A DNA stretch of 64,000 bases from Aurantiochytrium sp. KH105 (lineage: Eukaryota; Sar; Bigyra; Thraustochytrida; Thraustochytriidae). The stretch lies in the NCBI GenBank assembly GCA_003116975.1, contig BGKB01000129.1:1-64000 (forward strand), written 5' to 3'. Shown in pieces: positions 18,962-29,456 of the stretch (positions within the stretch are counted from its first letter, which is position 1; every line of letters begins with the position of its first letter). The position numbers and the translations under genes are program-made. Under the pieces are notes generated by a model that worked only from the letters and a program-made list of their open reading frames with translations, ran no database searches and was not told the origin of the DNA.

Positions 18962-20492
18962 GAATTGTGTACGATTGGAACTGTGCCCGCGCGCGCTCGC
19001 GCTCACCAATATTGTGCAATGTAGACGCAAAATTCAAATGACACACTGGATCATCAGGATCGAGCTGCAGAGCCTTTTCATATGCAGCCACAGCACTTTC
19101 TGCGTCCTCCAGACGAGAGAGCACAATCGCCAAATACATGTACGAGGCCGCAAATGAGGGCTTAAGATTGATCGATGTGCTCAAATAGTGAAAGGCTGAG
19201 GCATACTGTGTGGTGTGCATGAAGACGAGTCCGAGATTATGCGCTGTAATCCATTGAAACGGGTCCAGGTACAACGAGCGCTTGAGACATGCAATCGCTG
19301 CGACGTGACGCTCCTTGCCGAAAAAGCACATGCCAATATTGTTCCATAGCTGCGCAGAGTTGGGCGTCTTCACAGCCGCTACACGGTACTTGACCAGAGC
19401 CACGTCCATATCACTATGATCCTGAATTACCGAACCGGCAGCCAGAATTGTCTTGGGATTACGCGGATCGCGCGTCAATGAATTGCCAAGGTACTCGAAT
19501 GCCTTAAAATTTTCTCCGTCTCGCAAATACAAGAGACCGACGGTGGTGAGAAGCTCCGGGTTGTCTGGTGAGAACTCCAGCGCCTCCAAGTACACCTCGA
19601 TGGCCCGTTTCAGGTCTCCGGTCGCGGTGTAAATCTTGCCCATTTCTACAAAGGTTGAATCATGGCGTTGAATACTGTTGGCAGTTTGAAAAGCCTCCAA
19701 GGCTTTTTCGTATTCTTTGAGGAACATGAAACACAGCCCCTTATTGTGCTGGATCTCCCAGTCTTCGCGCCGTGCGCACAACATGGCCTCGTCTAAGACG
19801 TCGACCGACGCGCTATGCTTTCCCAAGAGAAAGAGGCACTTTCCCACCTGCTTTAAGTTTGCGTGATTGCTCGGGTTGAGCAGCGTCGCGGCTTGGAAAA
19901 GCTCTAATGCTTCTTGGACCTTGCCCTGCCCGCGTAAAATCAGCCCCTTGACATAGAGAGGGTATTCGCACATACCATCGCAGGACTTTAATTGCGTTTC
20001 AATTAGCCGAAGACACTCCTTGTAATCGCCTCGGGCATGGAGCAAGTGTATCAACCAGTTCACGCGCTCGCGCCCTTGACTTCGTCCGCTTTGACAGGGT
20101 TTTACTGACCGACTACTTTTCGAACTGATGGACGAACGCCCTGTTCTCCCATTTTCTTCCACCATTGTATTCTCGCGTTCATCACAGACACCTTCATTCT
20201 TTCCTTCGTGTTGATTGGAATCACAAGCATCCATGGAGTTTGCTGACGCCTCGGGCTCGATCGTCGATGCCGATGCACGAGCTTCGCCATTCGGCAATGT
20301 CGATGAAGACGACGACGACGAAGAAGAAGAAGAAGAGGTAGATCGAGCTGCACGTTTGCTCGTACGTGATGACTTACGACGTAACATGGAGGTCAGCTTG
20401 CCCACGCCGCCGCTGGTACTGGTGCCGTCATCCATTCGACTCGAGCTTTTCGACTCAGCTGGCGCTGCTGCTGTCTCAACCTTTGCCTCCAT
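18867..20492 (-). CDS. BBS4: Bardet-Biedl syndrome 4 protein (BBSome TPR subunit)
   Basis: 541 residues from the only ATG of the open frame (20492). BBS4 is a TPR subunit of the BBSome, the coat that moves membrane proteins in and out of cilia and flagella. The match to animal BBS4 is strong and collinear: NWLIHLLHARGDY (residue 145), CEYPLYVKGLILR, LFLLGKHSASVDVL, IEVYLEALEFSPDNPELLTT, WNNIGMCFFGKERHVAAI and QYASAFHYLSTSINLKP. TPRs span about residues 145-500. The N-terminal 140 residues are disordered and Ser-rich (one run of 14 Ser), an extension compared with human BBS4. The start lies eight bases from a long AAGC microsatellite. Presence of BBS4 indicates a flagellated cell stage. Confidence 0.95.
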   Translation of the reverse strand: MEAKVETAAAPAESKSSSRMDDGTSTSGGVGKLTSMLRRKSSRTSKRAARSTSSSSSSSSSSSSTLPNGEARASASTIEPEASANSMDACDSNQHEGKNEGVCDERENTMVEENGRTGRSSISSKSSRSVKPCQSGRSQGRERVNWLIHLLHARGDYKECLRLIETQLKSCDGMCEYPLYVKGLILRGQGKVQEALELFQAATLLNPSNHANLKQVGKCLFLLGKHSASVDVLDEAMLCARREDWEIQHNKGLCFMFLKEYEKALEAFQTANSIQRHDSTFVEMGKIYTATGDLKRAIEVYLEALEFSPDNPELLTTVGLLYLRDGENFKAFEYLGNSLTRDPRNPKTILAAGSVIQDHSDMDVALVKYRVAAVKTPNSAQLWNNIGMCFFGKERHVAAIACLKRSLYLDPFQWITAHNLGLVFMHTTQYASAFHYLSTSINLKPSFAASYMYLAIVLSRLEDAESAVAAYEKALQLDPDDPVCHLNFASTLHNIGERERARAQFQSYTILCSRMTSDERRALMETCAELHTQVSKMLQVN

Positions 20493-20500
20493 GATTCCTG

Positions 20501-20593
<93 letters not shown>

Positions 20594-21279
20594 ACGAGAA
20601 AGCAAGCAAGCGAGCGACTGACCTTGCACGTATCCAAGCAAGCGCGCGTCTGATCGCCAGCTCGCCCGCCTGCTCCCTTGCACGCAAACGCCCAGTAGCT
20701 TCACGCCTCTGCACCAGCTGACGTGCTTAATTGAAGCAGACTCTTCTTGCTTCTTTGCAATTATCGCACGGCGTGCTCGAATTTCCAGGCTCACAACGTC
20801 GCTTGCCGGTCAATTCGCATTGTATCATCAAAAACATAGTATACATTGTTGTCTTATTTTGAAGAAGTTCTTGTCATTCGTAACGGCAACATCTCTCTCT
20901 CTCTCTGAGTTTTCCAGGCACCAACTCCAGACGAATAACTAGAGTGGCGCGCAAAGATTGACAGTGACATACCACGCACGCTCTTGCAGGGCATGGGGGG
21001 AGGAACATGGATTGGCTTGGTTGGTCCCATGCGGTGAACTGCGTACAGCCGCCATGTGCTAAAAAGGATGGCCTGCGAGACCAAACACCACGAATGTAGA
21101 GATCGCGGCGAGGCTCCACAAAAGTCGTAGGAGCAGCGCGGCCGCTAAAGCGCTGCAGCGCGCGGACGCCGCGAGCGAGCGCACCAAACGGAGACCGAGA
21201 CCACGAACGTCCTCCTACCCTGCGAGCGCTAACCCCAGGAAGGCGGTGCGCGGAAGACACCACCAAGGCCAAACAGAGA
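20493..21279. promoter_or_regulatory. Head-to-head promoter region of BBS4 and MRRF
   Basis: Contains the AAGC microsatellite against the BBS4 start, a CTCTCTCT run (20891-20907), and ordinary sequence up to the RRF start at 21280. The left open frame through the repeat starts only at GTG and is treated as leader. Confidence 0.5.
20501..20593. repeat. (AAGC)n microsatellite, about 23 copies
   Basis: Uninterrupted AGCA/AAGC units for 93 bases, with a further degenerate stretch to about 20616. It lies in the presumed 5' leader of BBS4, ending eight bases before the ATG on the minus strand, where the complementary repeat is (GCTT)n. Confidence 0.95.
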
Positions 21280-22155
21280 ATGCTTGCCGGAGCAGCGCGA
21301 ACGCGCGCGGCGGGACGCCTGAGATGCGTCGTGATGGCGCCCTCGAGGAGCCTGAGCGTGGCGGCAGCGTCGACGACGCTGAGGACGAGGCCACGCTGCG
21401 CCACGCTGGGTCTTGTCGAGCCCGCGTGGACCGTGGCCACTGAGGCTGCCATGCGGCCTCTGTGCCAGGCAGACTGGGCCCGCGGTCTGGCCAAGAAGAA
21501 GGGCAACAAAAAGAAGAAGAACGTCACCGCCCCAGAAAGCTCCCCCGAAGCCATGGACGGCGTCGAGGCAGAGCATGGCATCTCGGCGGACCCCGAGGCC
21601 ACAGAATTCGAGCTCGAGCCGTACCGTGAGCATATGGAGCGTGTGACCTCTGGATTCCAGCACGAGCTGGCCAAGCTTCGCACGGGAAGACCCGACGCAG
21701 GTATGCTGGATCATTTGATGGTCGAGGCATATGGCGCGTCGAGTCCGCTCAATTCCGTGGCACAGGGCTCAATTCGCTCCTCCAAGCTGCTCGTTGTCAA
21801 CGTCTTTGATCAGTCGCTAGTTGGAGCTGTGGCCAAGGCTATTGAGACGGCCAACATGAACTTGAACCCTTCGGTTGAGGGCGCTCAGGTGAACGTGCCG
21901 CTGCCCAAGCTGACCAAGGAGAGTCGCGAGGCCACGGCGCGCCTTGCCCACGACCTCTATGAGAAGACCAAGGGTGCTGTCAATGGTGTGCGCCACGATG
22001 CCATGAAAAAGCTTACCAACATGAAGAAGAACAAGGATCTCAGCGAGGACCAGCATTTCGCCGAGACACAGGCGGTCGAGGAGCTCACCGACGAGTTCAA
22101 GAAGCGTATCGCCGAGATGTTTGAAACGCGCCAAAAGGAAATCATGGAGAACTGA
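21280..22155 (+). CDS. MRRF: Mitochondrial ribosome recycling factor
   Basis: 291 residues. RRF splits the post-termination ribosome together with EF-G. The N-terminal ~75 residues are Arg/Ala/Ser/Thr-rich without acidic residues early on, a typical mitochondrial presequence. A Lys-rich KKKGNKKKKN patch follows. The RRF fold occupies about residues 105-291: FQHELAKLRTGRPDAGMLDHL, VEAYGASSPLNSVAQ, the IETANMNLNPSVEG block, VPLPKLTKESREA and a long final helix with DLYEKTKGAVNGVRHDAM. The conserved Arg of LRTGR is present. ATG at 21280 gives the full presequence; an internal ATG at 21334 would also work. Shares a promoter region with BBS4. Confidence 0.93.
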   Translation: MLAGAARTRAAGRLRCVVMAPSRSLSVAAASTTLRTRPRCATLGLVEPAWTVATEAAMRPLCQADWARGLAKKKGNKKKKNVTAPESSPEAMDGVEAEHGISADPEATEFELEPYREHMERVTSGFQHELAKLRTGRPDAGMLDHLMVEAYGASSPLNSVAQGSIRSSKLLVVNVFDQSLVGAVAKAIETANMNLNPSVEGAQVNVPLPKLTKESREATARLAHDLYEKTKGAVNGVRHDAMKKLTNMKKNKDLSEDQHFAETQAVEELTDEFKKRIAEMFETRQKEIMEN

Positions 22156-22683
22156 AGCAAAGGGCGTCGAGAACATCAATTCTCCACTTTGCCCTAGCGC
22201 AGGTGGTGGGGTGGGTGGGTGGGGAGGGGGGTTGGCCAGCAGCGCTGCATATTATTCTTTCTTTCTTTATTCGACAGTCATTTTATATGATGTTTGCCTT
22301 CTACCTTGACAAAGCACTGATGTTGATGCGCATGATAGCTGTGACGTATTACATAACGAACACTATGCATCTCAGGGCGACTCTATTCCGCAACAAAACA
22401 ACATGACAAGAATTCAGCTTTCAAGTCACCGACCAGTTCTGATGACTCAATACTCATTCCATGGAGCGAGCGAGACAAATCATTGGCAATTCTGACCCAT
22501 TACATACTTTGTGCGTCACATACCTAAAGTCTACCCAGCGAGGAGGAGTGTATTTCTGACTTACTCGTCTTTCTCTATATAAGAAAAGGAACGAACCAGA
22601 CTCCCCGCCCGCCACACATGCAGCAGCACATCATCTCATCATTCACGAACGTAGCAATGTTTCAGCAGCAGCAAAAAGCAAGC
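22156..22683. other. Convergent 3' region of MRRF and the TPR-formin gene
   Basis: AT-richer non-coding stretch with a GGTGGGGTGGGTGGGTGGGG run (22201-22222) directly after MRRF, which could form a G-quadruplex. No gene supported. Confidence 0.5.
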
Positions 22684-25600
22684 CTAGCCTGAGCGCGAAC
22701 CCTGTTGACGATTGTTGCGCCGCTCCTTGCGCGCCGCCGCATCACGCACCTTCTTCACCGTTGACCCGAATTCGGAGGTAAAGGCCAAAAGCTGCTGAAA
22801 GAGGTCCTCCGGGGGCATCGCCTTGGCGCTCTCACCCACATACTGACACAGCTTCTCGTAGGCCTCCTCCATGTCCTTGAAATCACGCGAAACCTCGTCA
22901 GACTTGGGCCGCGACTGCCGCAAAAAGGGCTCCGCAGCACGCAAAAAGTCATCGTCATCTCCAGCCTTGGTCGCAGCATTGCACCCATGCTCAACGGCAG
23001 CAAGTCCCGAGCCAAGGCGCGCGACGTCCCCTGACAAGGTCTGCATGTTGCATCGGGTGGCTTCGGCAAGATCAGGAAAGTCATCCGCAATTTCAAGAAC
23101 GTGCGGGTCTTTCGCGATCAAATGCTCCACAATATACTGCAGCAGAGTTGTGTTTTGCGCAGATTTGGTCTGGCTCAGTTTCACGAGCGAGGCGAGGCGA
23201 ACACCCTGGGCCTCGCCCTTCTCCGTTCCCTTGTTGAGCTCGTTGCCGACCTTGAGGATAATACTCAGCAGGCGAGCAAAGCGCGTGGACTCACGCACTC
23301 GATTGCTCGTCGTCCGTACAAGCTCGATGCGCCGCACAGCGTCGCGAGCCATCTCGTCGAACTCTGACATGACTGTCAGCGCGCGAATGCGCTGCGAAAG
23401 GCGGGGAACACTGCCGATCGCATCGACAAAGCGCTCCGCAGGCCCAAGGAGAGAACGATCCCCGCCTCCGTCCACAAAGCTTTGCACAGCCTCGGTCTCA
23501 TCGCCCTGGGGAAGGAACTCTTGCAACGACGCCAAAGCATTTGGTCCAAATTTGCTCAGGTCCATTGCTCGCAGCGCGGCACCCACCTCGTACAGCTCTC
23601 GCCCGCCCTTCATGAGCGTTTTGGCAAAAATGCTCATGTTTTGTCGTCGTTTGGGGTCTGCGAGAAGCACCATCTCCTTGGGTTTCTTTGCCTTGTCGGC
23701 GCTCTCGTTGTCAGCTCCAAGCTTTTTCGGAGCGGCCTTGTTGGAAAACTCCGACTTGAGGTCGCCAAAGACTTCTGCAATCTCGATGTCACTGCTGTCG
23801 ACGCCACTGTCCCAAATGGTGCCTTCCGTGTCTTCCAGTACGTCCCAATGCACGCGTTTCGTGTCTGACTTGGGACCCGTGACTTTCTTCTTTTTCACTG
23901 TGGCGGCCACTTTCGTCGTCACCTTGGTGGTAGTGGTGGTTTTGCTCGAATTTTGGTCGCCTGCGGAAGCTGCAGCGTCCTTGCGCGCCTTTTCTGCAGC
24001 GCGTTTCTTTTCGGCCTCGCGCTTGTCCAAAAGCATGGGGAGAAGACCAAAGGCACAAAAGGTTTCGACATCATGAGCCTGCCAAAGTTCTTCACCAGTC
24101 AATTCGACCACTTTGGCGCGTCGGTCACCCGCAACGCCACCTCGCAGTGTTGACACACCTGCGCTTTGCTGCGCGCCTGAAGAGCCGGCCGTGGATACAG
24201 TTGCTGGGAGAGCTCCCGAACCATAGCTTCCAGCTCCGGGAAGGGTACCGACCGGTCCATAACTGGCCATTTCTTCGCCACTTCTGTACTCGTGGCCAAA
24301 GCCTTGACTTCCTTGAGCTCTGGAGCGATGATCGGGACCTCCTGCTCCATATGTGCCGCCACGTTGGCTTTCCTGGGCGCTAGACGTCCCGAAGCCAGAT
24401 CCGGTACCATTACCCATGCCGTCGCCGAAACTATTGCCCGTGTTGAAGCCAGAACCACTGCCAAAGTCAGAACTCGAACCATTGCCAGAACCAGGACCAT
24501 TACCAGAACCAGAACCAGTACCGGTACCAGCACCAGTACCAGCACCGGCACCAGCACCAGCACCAGCACCAGCACCACCAACGCCACGACCCATGCCTGA
24601 ACCGTCTTTGGAACCAGCACCAGGAAGATCTGACGGATACCCAGCGGAATCATTTCCATTGCCGTGTTGAAATCTGTAATTGTCAAAAAAGGAGAAGATG
24701 CTGCTTCCCGAGGCTGGGACCTGTGGACGGTCGTCAAAGTCCGACAAGCCTGTGTGTGCTGGCTTTATCAAGGAGCTTGAGGAGGAAGAAGACTCTGTCA
24801 GAGTTGACTGTGGCTGAGCGCTAGCATTCGCATCTGCGTCACGTGTCCGTCGGGTCGTCGTGAAATCAAAACGATTAACCACCGCGGGCGACGTGTCTTG
24901 TCCATTGCCACTTCCTTCTCCTCCTTTTCCTCCCTTGTGTTGCCCATACGTGTATGCTCCGTGACCCGAGGAGCGTTGTTCTTTAAGCTCCTTTTGTTTC
25001 GATTGCATTGTGGACATCCAGGTCGGCCGGGGTTCCCTTGCTCCGGTCTCAATACCTTTGGCATGGGTGGTGTCATCAGGATGCGGAGGAGGTAATGGCG
25101 AGGTGGCTTTGACCTCGATGAGATCGTGATCGCCTGCTTCCTCACTCTCCTCCGCACCCAAGTCGAAGCCACCCTGTGAACCTTCGAAATTATTGCTGCT
25201 GTGTTTGTTAGCAAATTCAATGGGAGACCTTGGCAGCATGTTGCGTTCGTCTTGCAGAGTCGAACGAGGAGAATGGCCTCTTCGGCGAAAGATGCTACGC
25301 GAAGCGCCAGGAAAGGCATCGCGACGCGCCCTCGAAGCGTCCCTTGATTCATGCACATCCGCATTACGCAAAAGCAAGTCCTGCTCCTCGAGACTTTCCA
25401 GCAAATGGTGTACCTCGCGAGGAAAGCGTGGCGCAAAACGTGACTGCAATTCCTTGGCCGAAATGCTGCCATGCGAATTAACCGTTTGCATGACGCGCGA
25501 TTGAAAGCTCATTGATGGCGCATCATGTACCTGATGCATGCGATCAAGAGTGCGCTGCACCAGGAAGCGGTCGTATCGCCGCGATTCATCGGCGAAGGAA

Positions 25601-26402
25601 GAACCACCTGAAGTACTGGAGACCAATGCTGGCTGGTCAAAAGTGCGGGCATACGTCGACGGCAGAGCCTCTGCATGGGAAGAGGAGAGCCCGTCTTCGG
25701 TGGTGCCGGCCTCACTGTCGGCAAGTTCGCCCCTCGCGCGTGCAGTGCGCACCGTGTCGAGGAGATTGAGCGCCTCAGCGGTGTCAGGATGATTTTTGCC
25801 CACGGTCGCGCGGCGTGCAGCGTATGAGCGTTCGCACAACTCATGGGCGGCGCCCAGGTTCCCAAGCTGATATTCAGTGAAGCCGAGACTCAATTCGACC
25901 TCGGCAACTTCGAGAGATTGCGGACCAAAAATGAGCTCTCGCACCTGCCTGGCAAGAGCGAATTCCCGACGCGCTTCGGTTGGTTTACCGTGCAAGCGCA
26001 ATAAAAGACCAAGATTGTACCGACTGTCGGCTGTGAATCGATGATTCGTGCCCAATTGCTCGATGCGAATGGAGAGGGCTCGTTGGCAAAAATCGATGGC
26101 CTCCGCGTATTGACCGCGGTGCGTGTAGAACGCGGAAATGACGTTGTAGCAGTCACTTGTAGCAATGTGATTCGGCCCAAAGAGGTTTTCGGTCTTTCGC
26201 ATGTATTCTGCGTAGCGGACTCTCGCCTCTTCATACTCCTTTGCGATCATGTATAATTCCGCAAGCATCGAGTACAAGGCCACGTTTGTCGTTTCGTCCT
26301 CGTAAGGTTCTGACCTGACGAGTTTTTCACACTGTCGAAGGTAGAATCGCGCTTCTGCAAAGTCGTCCAACTTAAAGTACGCCCTTGTCAGCACCATGCA
26401 TT
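22684..26402 (-). CDS. Formin (FH2) with N-terminal kinesin-light-chain-like TPRs, main exon
   Basis: Formins nucleate and elongate unbranched actin filaments. This exon has an ATG at 26397 and would encode 1237 residues alone, but it opens in mid-TPR (VLTRAYFKLDDFAEARFYL), so an upstream exon at 27259-27583 is proposed; joined length 1347. In exon-2 numbering, residues 1-220 are TPRs of the kinesin-light-chain type (e.g. YAEAIDFCQRALSIR). Residues 220-840 are disordered, with a Gly/Ala/Thr-rich GAGAGAGAGTGTG stretch in the middle and no proline-rich FH1 that I can see. Residues about 845-1210 are FH2: KRVHWDVLED, NMSIFAKTLMKGG, GNELNKGT and LLQYIVEHLIAKDP match the lasso-to-post architecture. 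The C-terminus is a short basic tail (RKERRNNRQQGSRSG). The TPR+FH2 pairing differs from GTPase-binding FH3/DAD formins. Confidence 0.87.
24480..24600. repeat. ACCAGCACCAGTACC-type short tandem repeat in formin coding sequence
   Basis: Hexanucleotide ACCAGC/ACCGGT/ACCAGT units repeat for over 100 bases and encode alternating Gly with Ala, Thr or Ser on the minus strand. This occupies the linker position where other formins carry FH1. Confidence 0.8.
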
Positions 26403-27258
26403 CTGTGTTTGTGCAGCGATGTAGAATAAAATGAAAAGGAAGAGGAAGCCCTTGGTCAGTAATCGAGTGCGTTACGCCTGTTGTCGTGCCTGTCTGCTCG
26501 TTGCGGGGAATTCAGAGAATAAATATACAAGAGGAAGAAAAAAAACAAAGCAAGCGGTTGTGTGTGTGCTCAGATCGTCTGTCTGCCCAGTGATCTGGGC
26601 ACTGGAATGTCGCTACATCAGGGCTCACAAGGACGCAAGTGACGTTTGCTTCCAAATCTCATGCAGCCAAGCGATCGTTTCCAACCAGCCATAAGCGCAA
26701 GATCTTGAATGGATGGCACACGCATTTGCATGGTTGTCCCTGTGTTGCTCTCAGGACACCGAAACAATGTGAGATCCGATGCAAGCACCTCCAATTAGTC
26801 CCCTCTTCGTAGATTGAGCATGAGTCGCCAACTCCCCTTGACCTAAACCGGTGCCCCCCGCTACACTTTTCATGCTTTAAGATCACCTCGCATGGGAAGG
26901 AATCCCGAGGGGTCTAGTCCGAGAAATGTGACGCAAAGAAGGGATTTGAGCAACCGTTGGGAGCGCGTGCGCAGCCTCGGTGTATTAGGTTAGGGGGACA
27001 CAGAGAAATTCTCTGCGCCGGATTGCGTTGAGGCTGGACTAGGCCATGGAATGAGCGCTCATGTATGAGGGCAAATGGAAGGGAGAAGAGGGGAAGGTAG
27101 GGCTTGCGATAAGATCCACGGACGTCTCGGCGACGGTCAACATCATTGCACGATTTCTGGATGAACGTGGCTTCCCTACGCAACGAGCGACTCCAAGCAG
27201 GACCCCGAGAGGGTTCAAGGGTTGACATGACAAGCTATGTGTTCAAATGCAAACGTAC
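26403..27258 (-). other. Proposed 856-base intron of the TPR-formin gene
   Basis: On the minus strand the proposed donor is CTG|GTACGT (intron begins 27258) and the acceptor is ACACAG|AATGC (intron ends 26403), preceded by a pyrimidine-leaning CCTTTTCATTTTATTCTAC stretch. The splice keeps phase 1 (CCT G / AA TGC ATG) and joins EALP to ECMVLTRAY, completing a TPR. Inside I see no other gene; short open frames are unconvincing. Confidence 0.5.
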
Positions 27259-27583
27259 CAGGAAGAGCTTCGCTCGTGGACCCAAGTCCTTGTGTCTTCA
27301 TGATCCGGACGCTTTCGAGCGCCTTGGTGATCGCTGAGCGCGCATTGCCTTGCGCAAGGCATTTTACGCTTTCGGCGCGAAGCGAGTCGCGCTTCTCGAG
27401 AGGGGTGGTCAGGTCGCCAGACAGCCAAAGCTTGCCCTGCGAGATTCCTGCGTGGCTACGGCGGCCTTTGCGCTCGGACGCTGCCGTGGTCGCGTACAGA
27501 AACTGGCTTGGCAACCTCGTGGCCTCGGCGCTGCTGGCGGCGTGCGCAGCCGCCAGCTCACGGCCTCGGCCTCCCTGGCGCAT
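27259..27583 (-). CDS. Proposed first exon of the TPR-formin
   Basis: Starts at the ATG at 27583 (an A at -3), encodes 108 complete codons plus one base, and ends at a GTACGT donor. The protein opens with a basic, Ala-rich segment and ends LAQGNARSAITKALESV, a TPR-like helix pair, followed by GLGSTSEALP. Read on into the next exon this gives a continuous TPR. The exon is inferred from frame, phase and domain continuity, not from any transcript; the alternative is an unspliced start at 26397. Confidence 0.5.
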
Positions 27584-28481
27584 GCTCTTCGCTTTCTCCG
27601 CAGCCTGCACCTGCGTGTGCCTGCAGCCCGGCCTCCAGTCGCCCGTTTCCCGCGGCGCTGTTTACGCCCGCTCGCCCGCTTGCTTGCACGCGCCCGCGCA
27701 CGCGCACGTGCAGGCCGTGCGTGCTTGGTCAATCTGTATCCTCGCCGCCGATGCGCGATGGCGCCGCCGCTCGCGCCGCGCGTCCGCCTGCCTGCGCGCG
27801 CGCGCCCGTCCTCCGCGCGGCCGGTCCCGGCTCGCCGCCTGCGCGCGCTCGCGCCGCCTCCGCCGGGCGCGCCGCCTGCGCTGGCTGGCGTCTGCGTGCT
27901 CGAGGTCTGCGGCGCCTCTCCTTGTTCTCCTTCTTCTCCTCTCTCTGCGCTGGAGCGCTTATTACGCGCAGAAAGACAGTCGCAGACAGACAGACAGACA
28001 GACACAGAGACAGACACAGAGACACTCACTGCGGAAGCACTCACAAGGGAAGGGAAGGGAAGGGAAGGGAAAAAGGAAAGGGCAGAAAGAGAAAAAATGC
28101 TTTAGATCCGTTGACTGACTGGCGCTGGGCGCCGCGAGCCGTGCGGACGGACTCCTGGCGGCCGAGCGGGACTGGCAGCGAGGAGGAAAGGATGAGCGCG
28201 CCTCGCCGAGAAGAGATGAGATGAGATGAAGTGAGGTTGTGCTTGGGCGGGTCGAGCGAGCGAGAGCCGGTCGCGGGAGTCGTGGGCCATTGTTCTTCTT
28301 TCTTTTGGGTTTCCGAGCCAAAGTGTTATTTGGTTCTTGTCAAAGTGCAAATCGTTCGTGGCGGGGGCCAGCGGGAAGGGATGCACCACATGGACAAAGT
28401 TACGTACAGGCGACGCGATGTGTTAGATAGTATTCACGGCTTTTCGCGATGGAATTGTCGCATACGATGACAGTGCGTATT
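27584..28481. other. GC-rich non-coding stretch upstream of the TPR-formin, downstream of the OGFOD3-like gene
   Basis: 27640-27960 is extremely CG-rich; open frames on both strands are composition artefacts. It is followed by an ACAG microsatellite (27984-28028) and an AAGGG microsatellite (28045-28070). It presumably includes the formin promoter and the 3' region of the OGFOD3-like gene. Confidence 0.45.
27984..28070. repeat. ACAG microsatellite followed by AAGGG microsatellite
   Basis: ACAG units interrupted by ACAGAG (27984-28028) and five AAGGG units (28045-28070). Confidence 0.8.
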
Positions 28482-29456
28482 CTAAAGTTCGTCGCGATGG
28501 AAAGCGCGGTGCACCTTGCCATCCAGAAAGGTCTTGAACTGATGGGCTTTGTCGCAAGAAAACCACATGGAAAAGGCATAGCGCGTCCCCCGGGTGACGG
28601 GCGTGAAGCGGTGAGGGTTTTCTTGACCTGAAGAAAAGGTGATGAAGCGACCACGTCGAGGCCGAACGACCGTGGGATTGCCCTCATCGAGGAAAACGAA
28701 CTCGCCACCATCAAAATCCTCGCCATGCGTTGTGAGATAGACGAGTCCGCTCATGTCATAATGCGGCGTGTTGTCCTTGTCGACGTGTGGATGCCAGTAC
28801 TCGTCGTGGAGCTCAAGTGGCGTCCACGACTCGTTACCAACGATGCGTGCTACAAAGGTGGGAGCGGTGAAGTAGAGCGTTTCGAGATGATTGACCTCCA
28901 TGATCCGTTCTCTAATGCGATCAAACATTCGTGCGTACACCTTGTACTCTTCGCTCGTGAACGAGACAGGGGAATCGCCGCCGTAAATGGTTTGCACGCC
29001 CATACCGTCCTTCATGAAGCCGCCATTCACGTCAAGAATGGTTGGACCGCCCGTGTCTCCTCGGCTGCTGGCCATACCCTTTTCGACCATGCGCAGGAGG
29101 ATATCGATTTCTTCGTCCGAGATGAAGGCGTCCTCAACATGGCGCCAGGTTTCGGGAACGTGACAGCCCTCGACGAGGCGCTCTCCGTTCGGCAGGGGTG
29201 CTCGCTGCACGGCTTCACGCCATGGCGTCTCGAGCACGTCCGCCGTCACAAGGCGGCCTCCGGCGTTGCTGCTCCCCGTCGCAAGGCTCGAGAGCGTGAC
29301 GGCAAGGGCCACGACGGCGAGGGCCGCCATGCTCGCGATGGAGGTCTTGCTCCGGGGCGACTGCAGGAGCTTTTTGCCACGCGCACTGCGCGACGACCGC
29401 GCCCGCGCCATCTCTTTAGCGCGGGCCTGTGCCCTCTGGATTTCCGCCGACGCCAT
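28482..29456 (-). CDS. OGFOD3: OGFOD3-type prolyl-hydroxylase-like 2-oxoglutarate/Fe(II) oxygenase, ER type II membrane protein
   Basis: 324 residues from the ATG at 29456 (further upstream the frame has only a TTG). Residues 1-38 are basic and cytosolic, residues about 39-60 form one membrane segment, and the rest would be lumenal. The C-terminal half is a double-stranded beta-helix oxygenase: HDEYWHPHVD supplies the iron ligands H224 and D226, ENPHRF the distal H282, and TRGTRYAFSMWF the 2-oxoglutarate-binding Arg. The order and spacing of GDTGGPTILDV, HDEYWH and EDFDGGEF match human OGFOD3 closely. The last four residues are RDEL, a KDEL-type ER retrieval signal, which fits a lumenal C-terminus. 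The substrate of the OGFOD3 family is not established; protein hydroxylation is the family expectation. Confidence 0.88.
   Translation of the reverse strand: MASAEIQRAQARAKEMARARSSRSARGKKLLQSPRSKTSIASMAALAVVALAVTLSSLATGSSNAGGRLVTADVLETPWREAVQRAPLPNGERLVEGCHVPETWRHVEDAFISDEEIDILLRMVEKGMASSRGDTGGPTILDVNGGFMKDGMGVQTIYGGDSPVSFTSEEYKVYARMFDRIRERIMEVNHLETLYFTAPTFVARIVGNESWTPLELHDEYWHPHVDKDNTPHYDMSGLVYLTTHGEDFDGGEFVFLDEGNPTVVRPRRGRFITFSSGQENPHRFTPVTRGTRYAFSMWFSCDKAHQFKTFLDGKVHRAFHRDEL

Noticed and set aside
27409-28118. Several 200-290-codon frames on both strands in the CG-rich block
   Set aside because: Open only because of the CG composition and microsatellites; residues are Arg/Ala/Ser strings with no domain.
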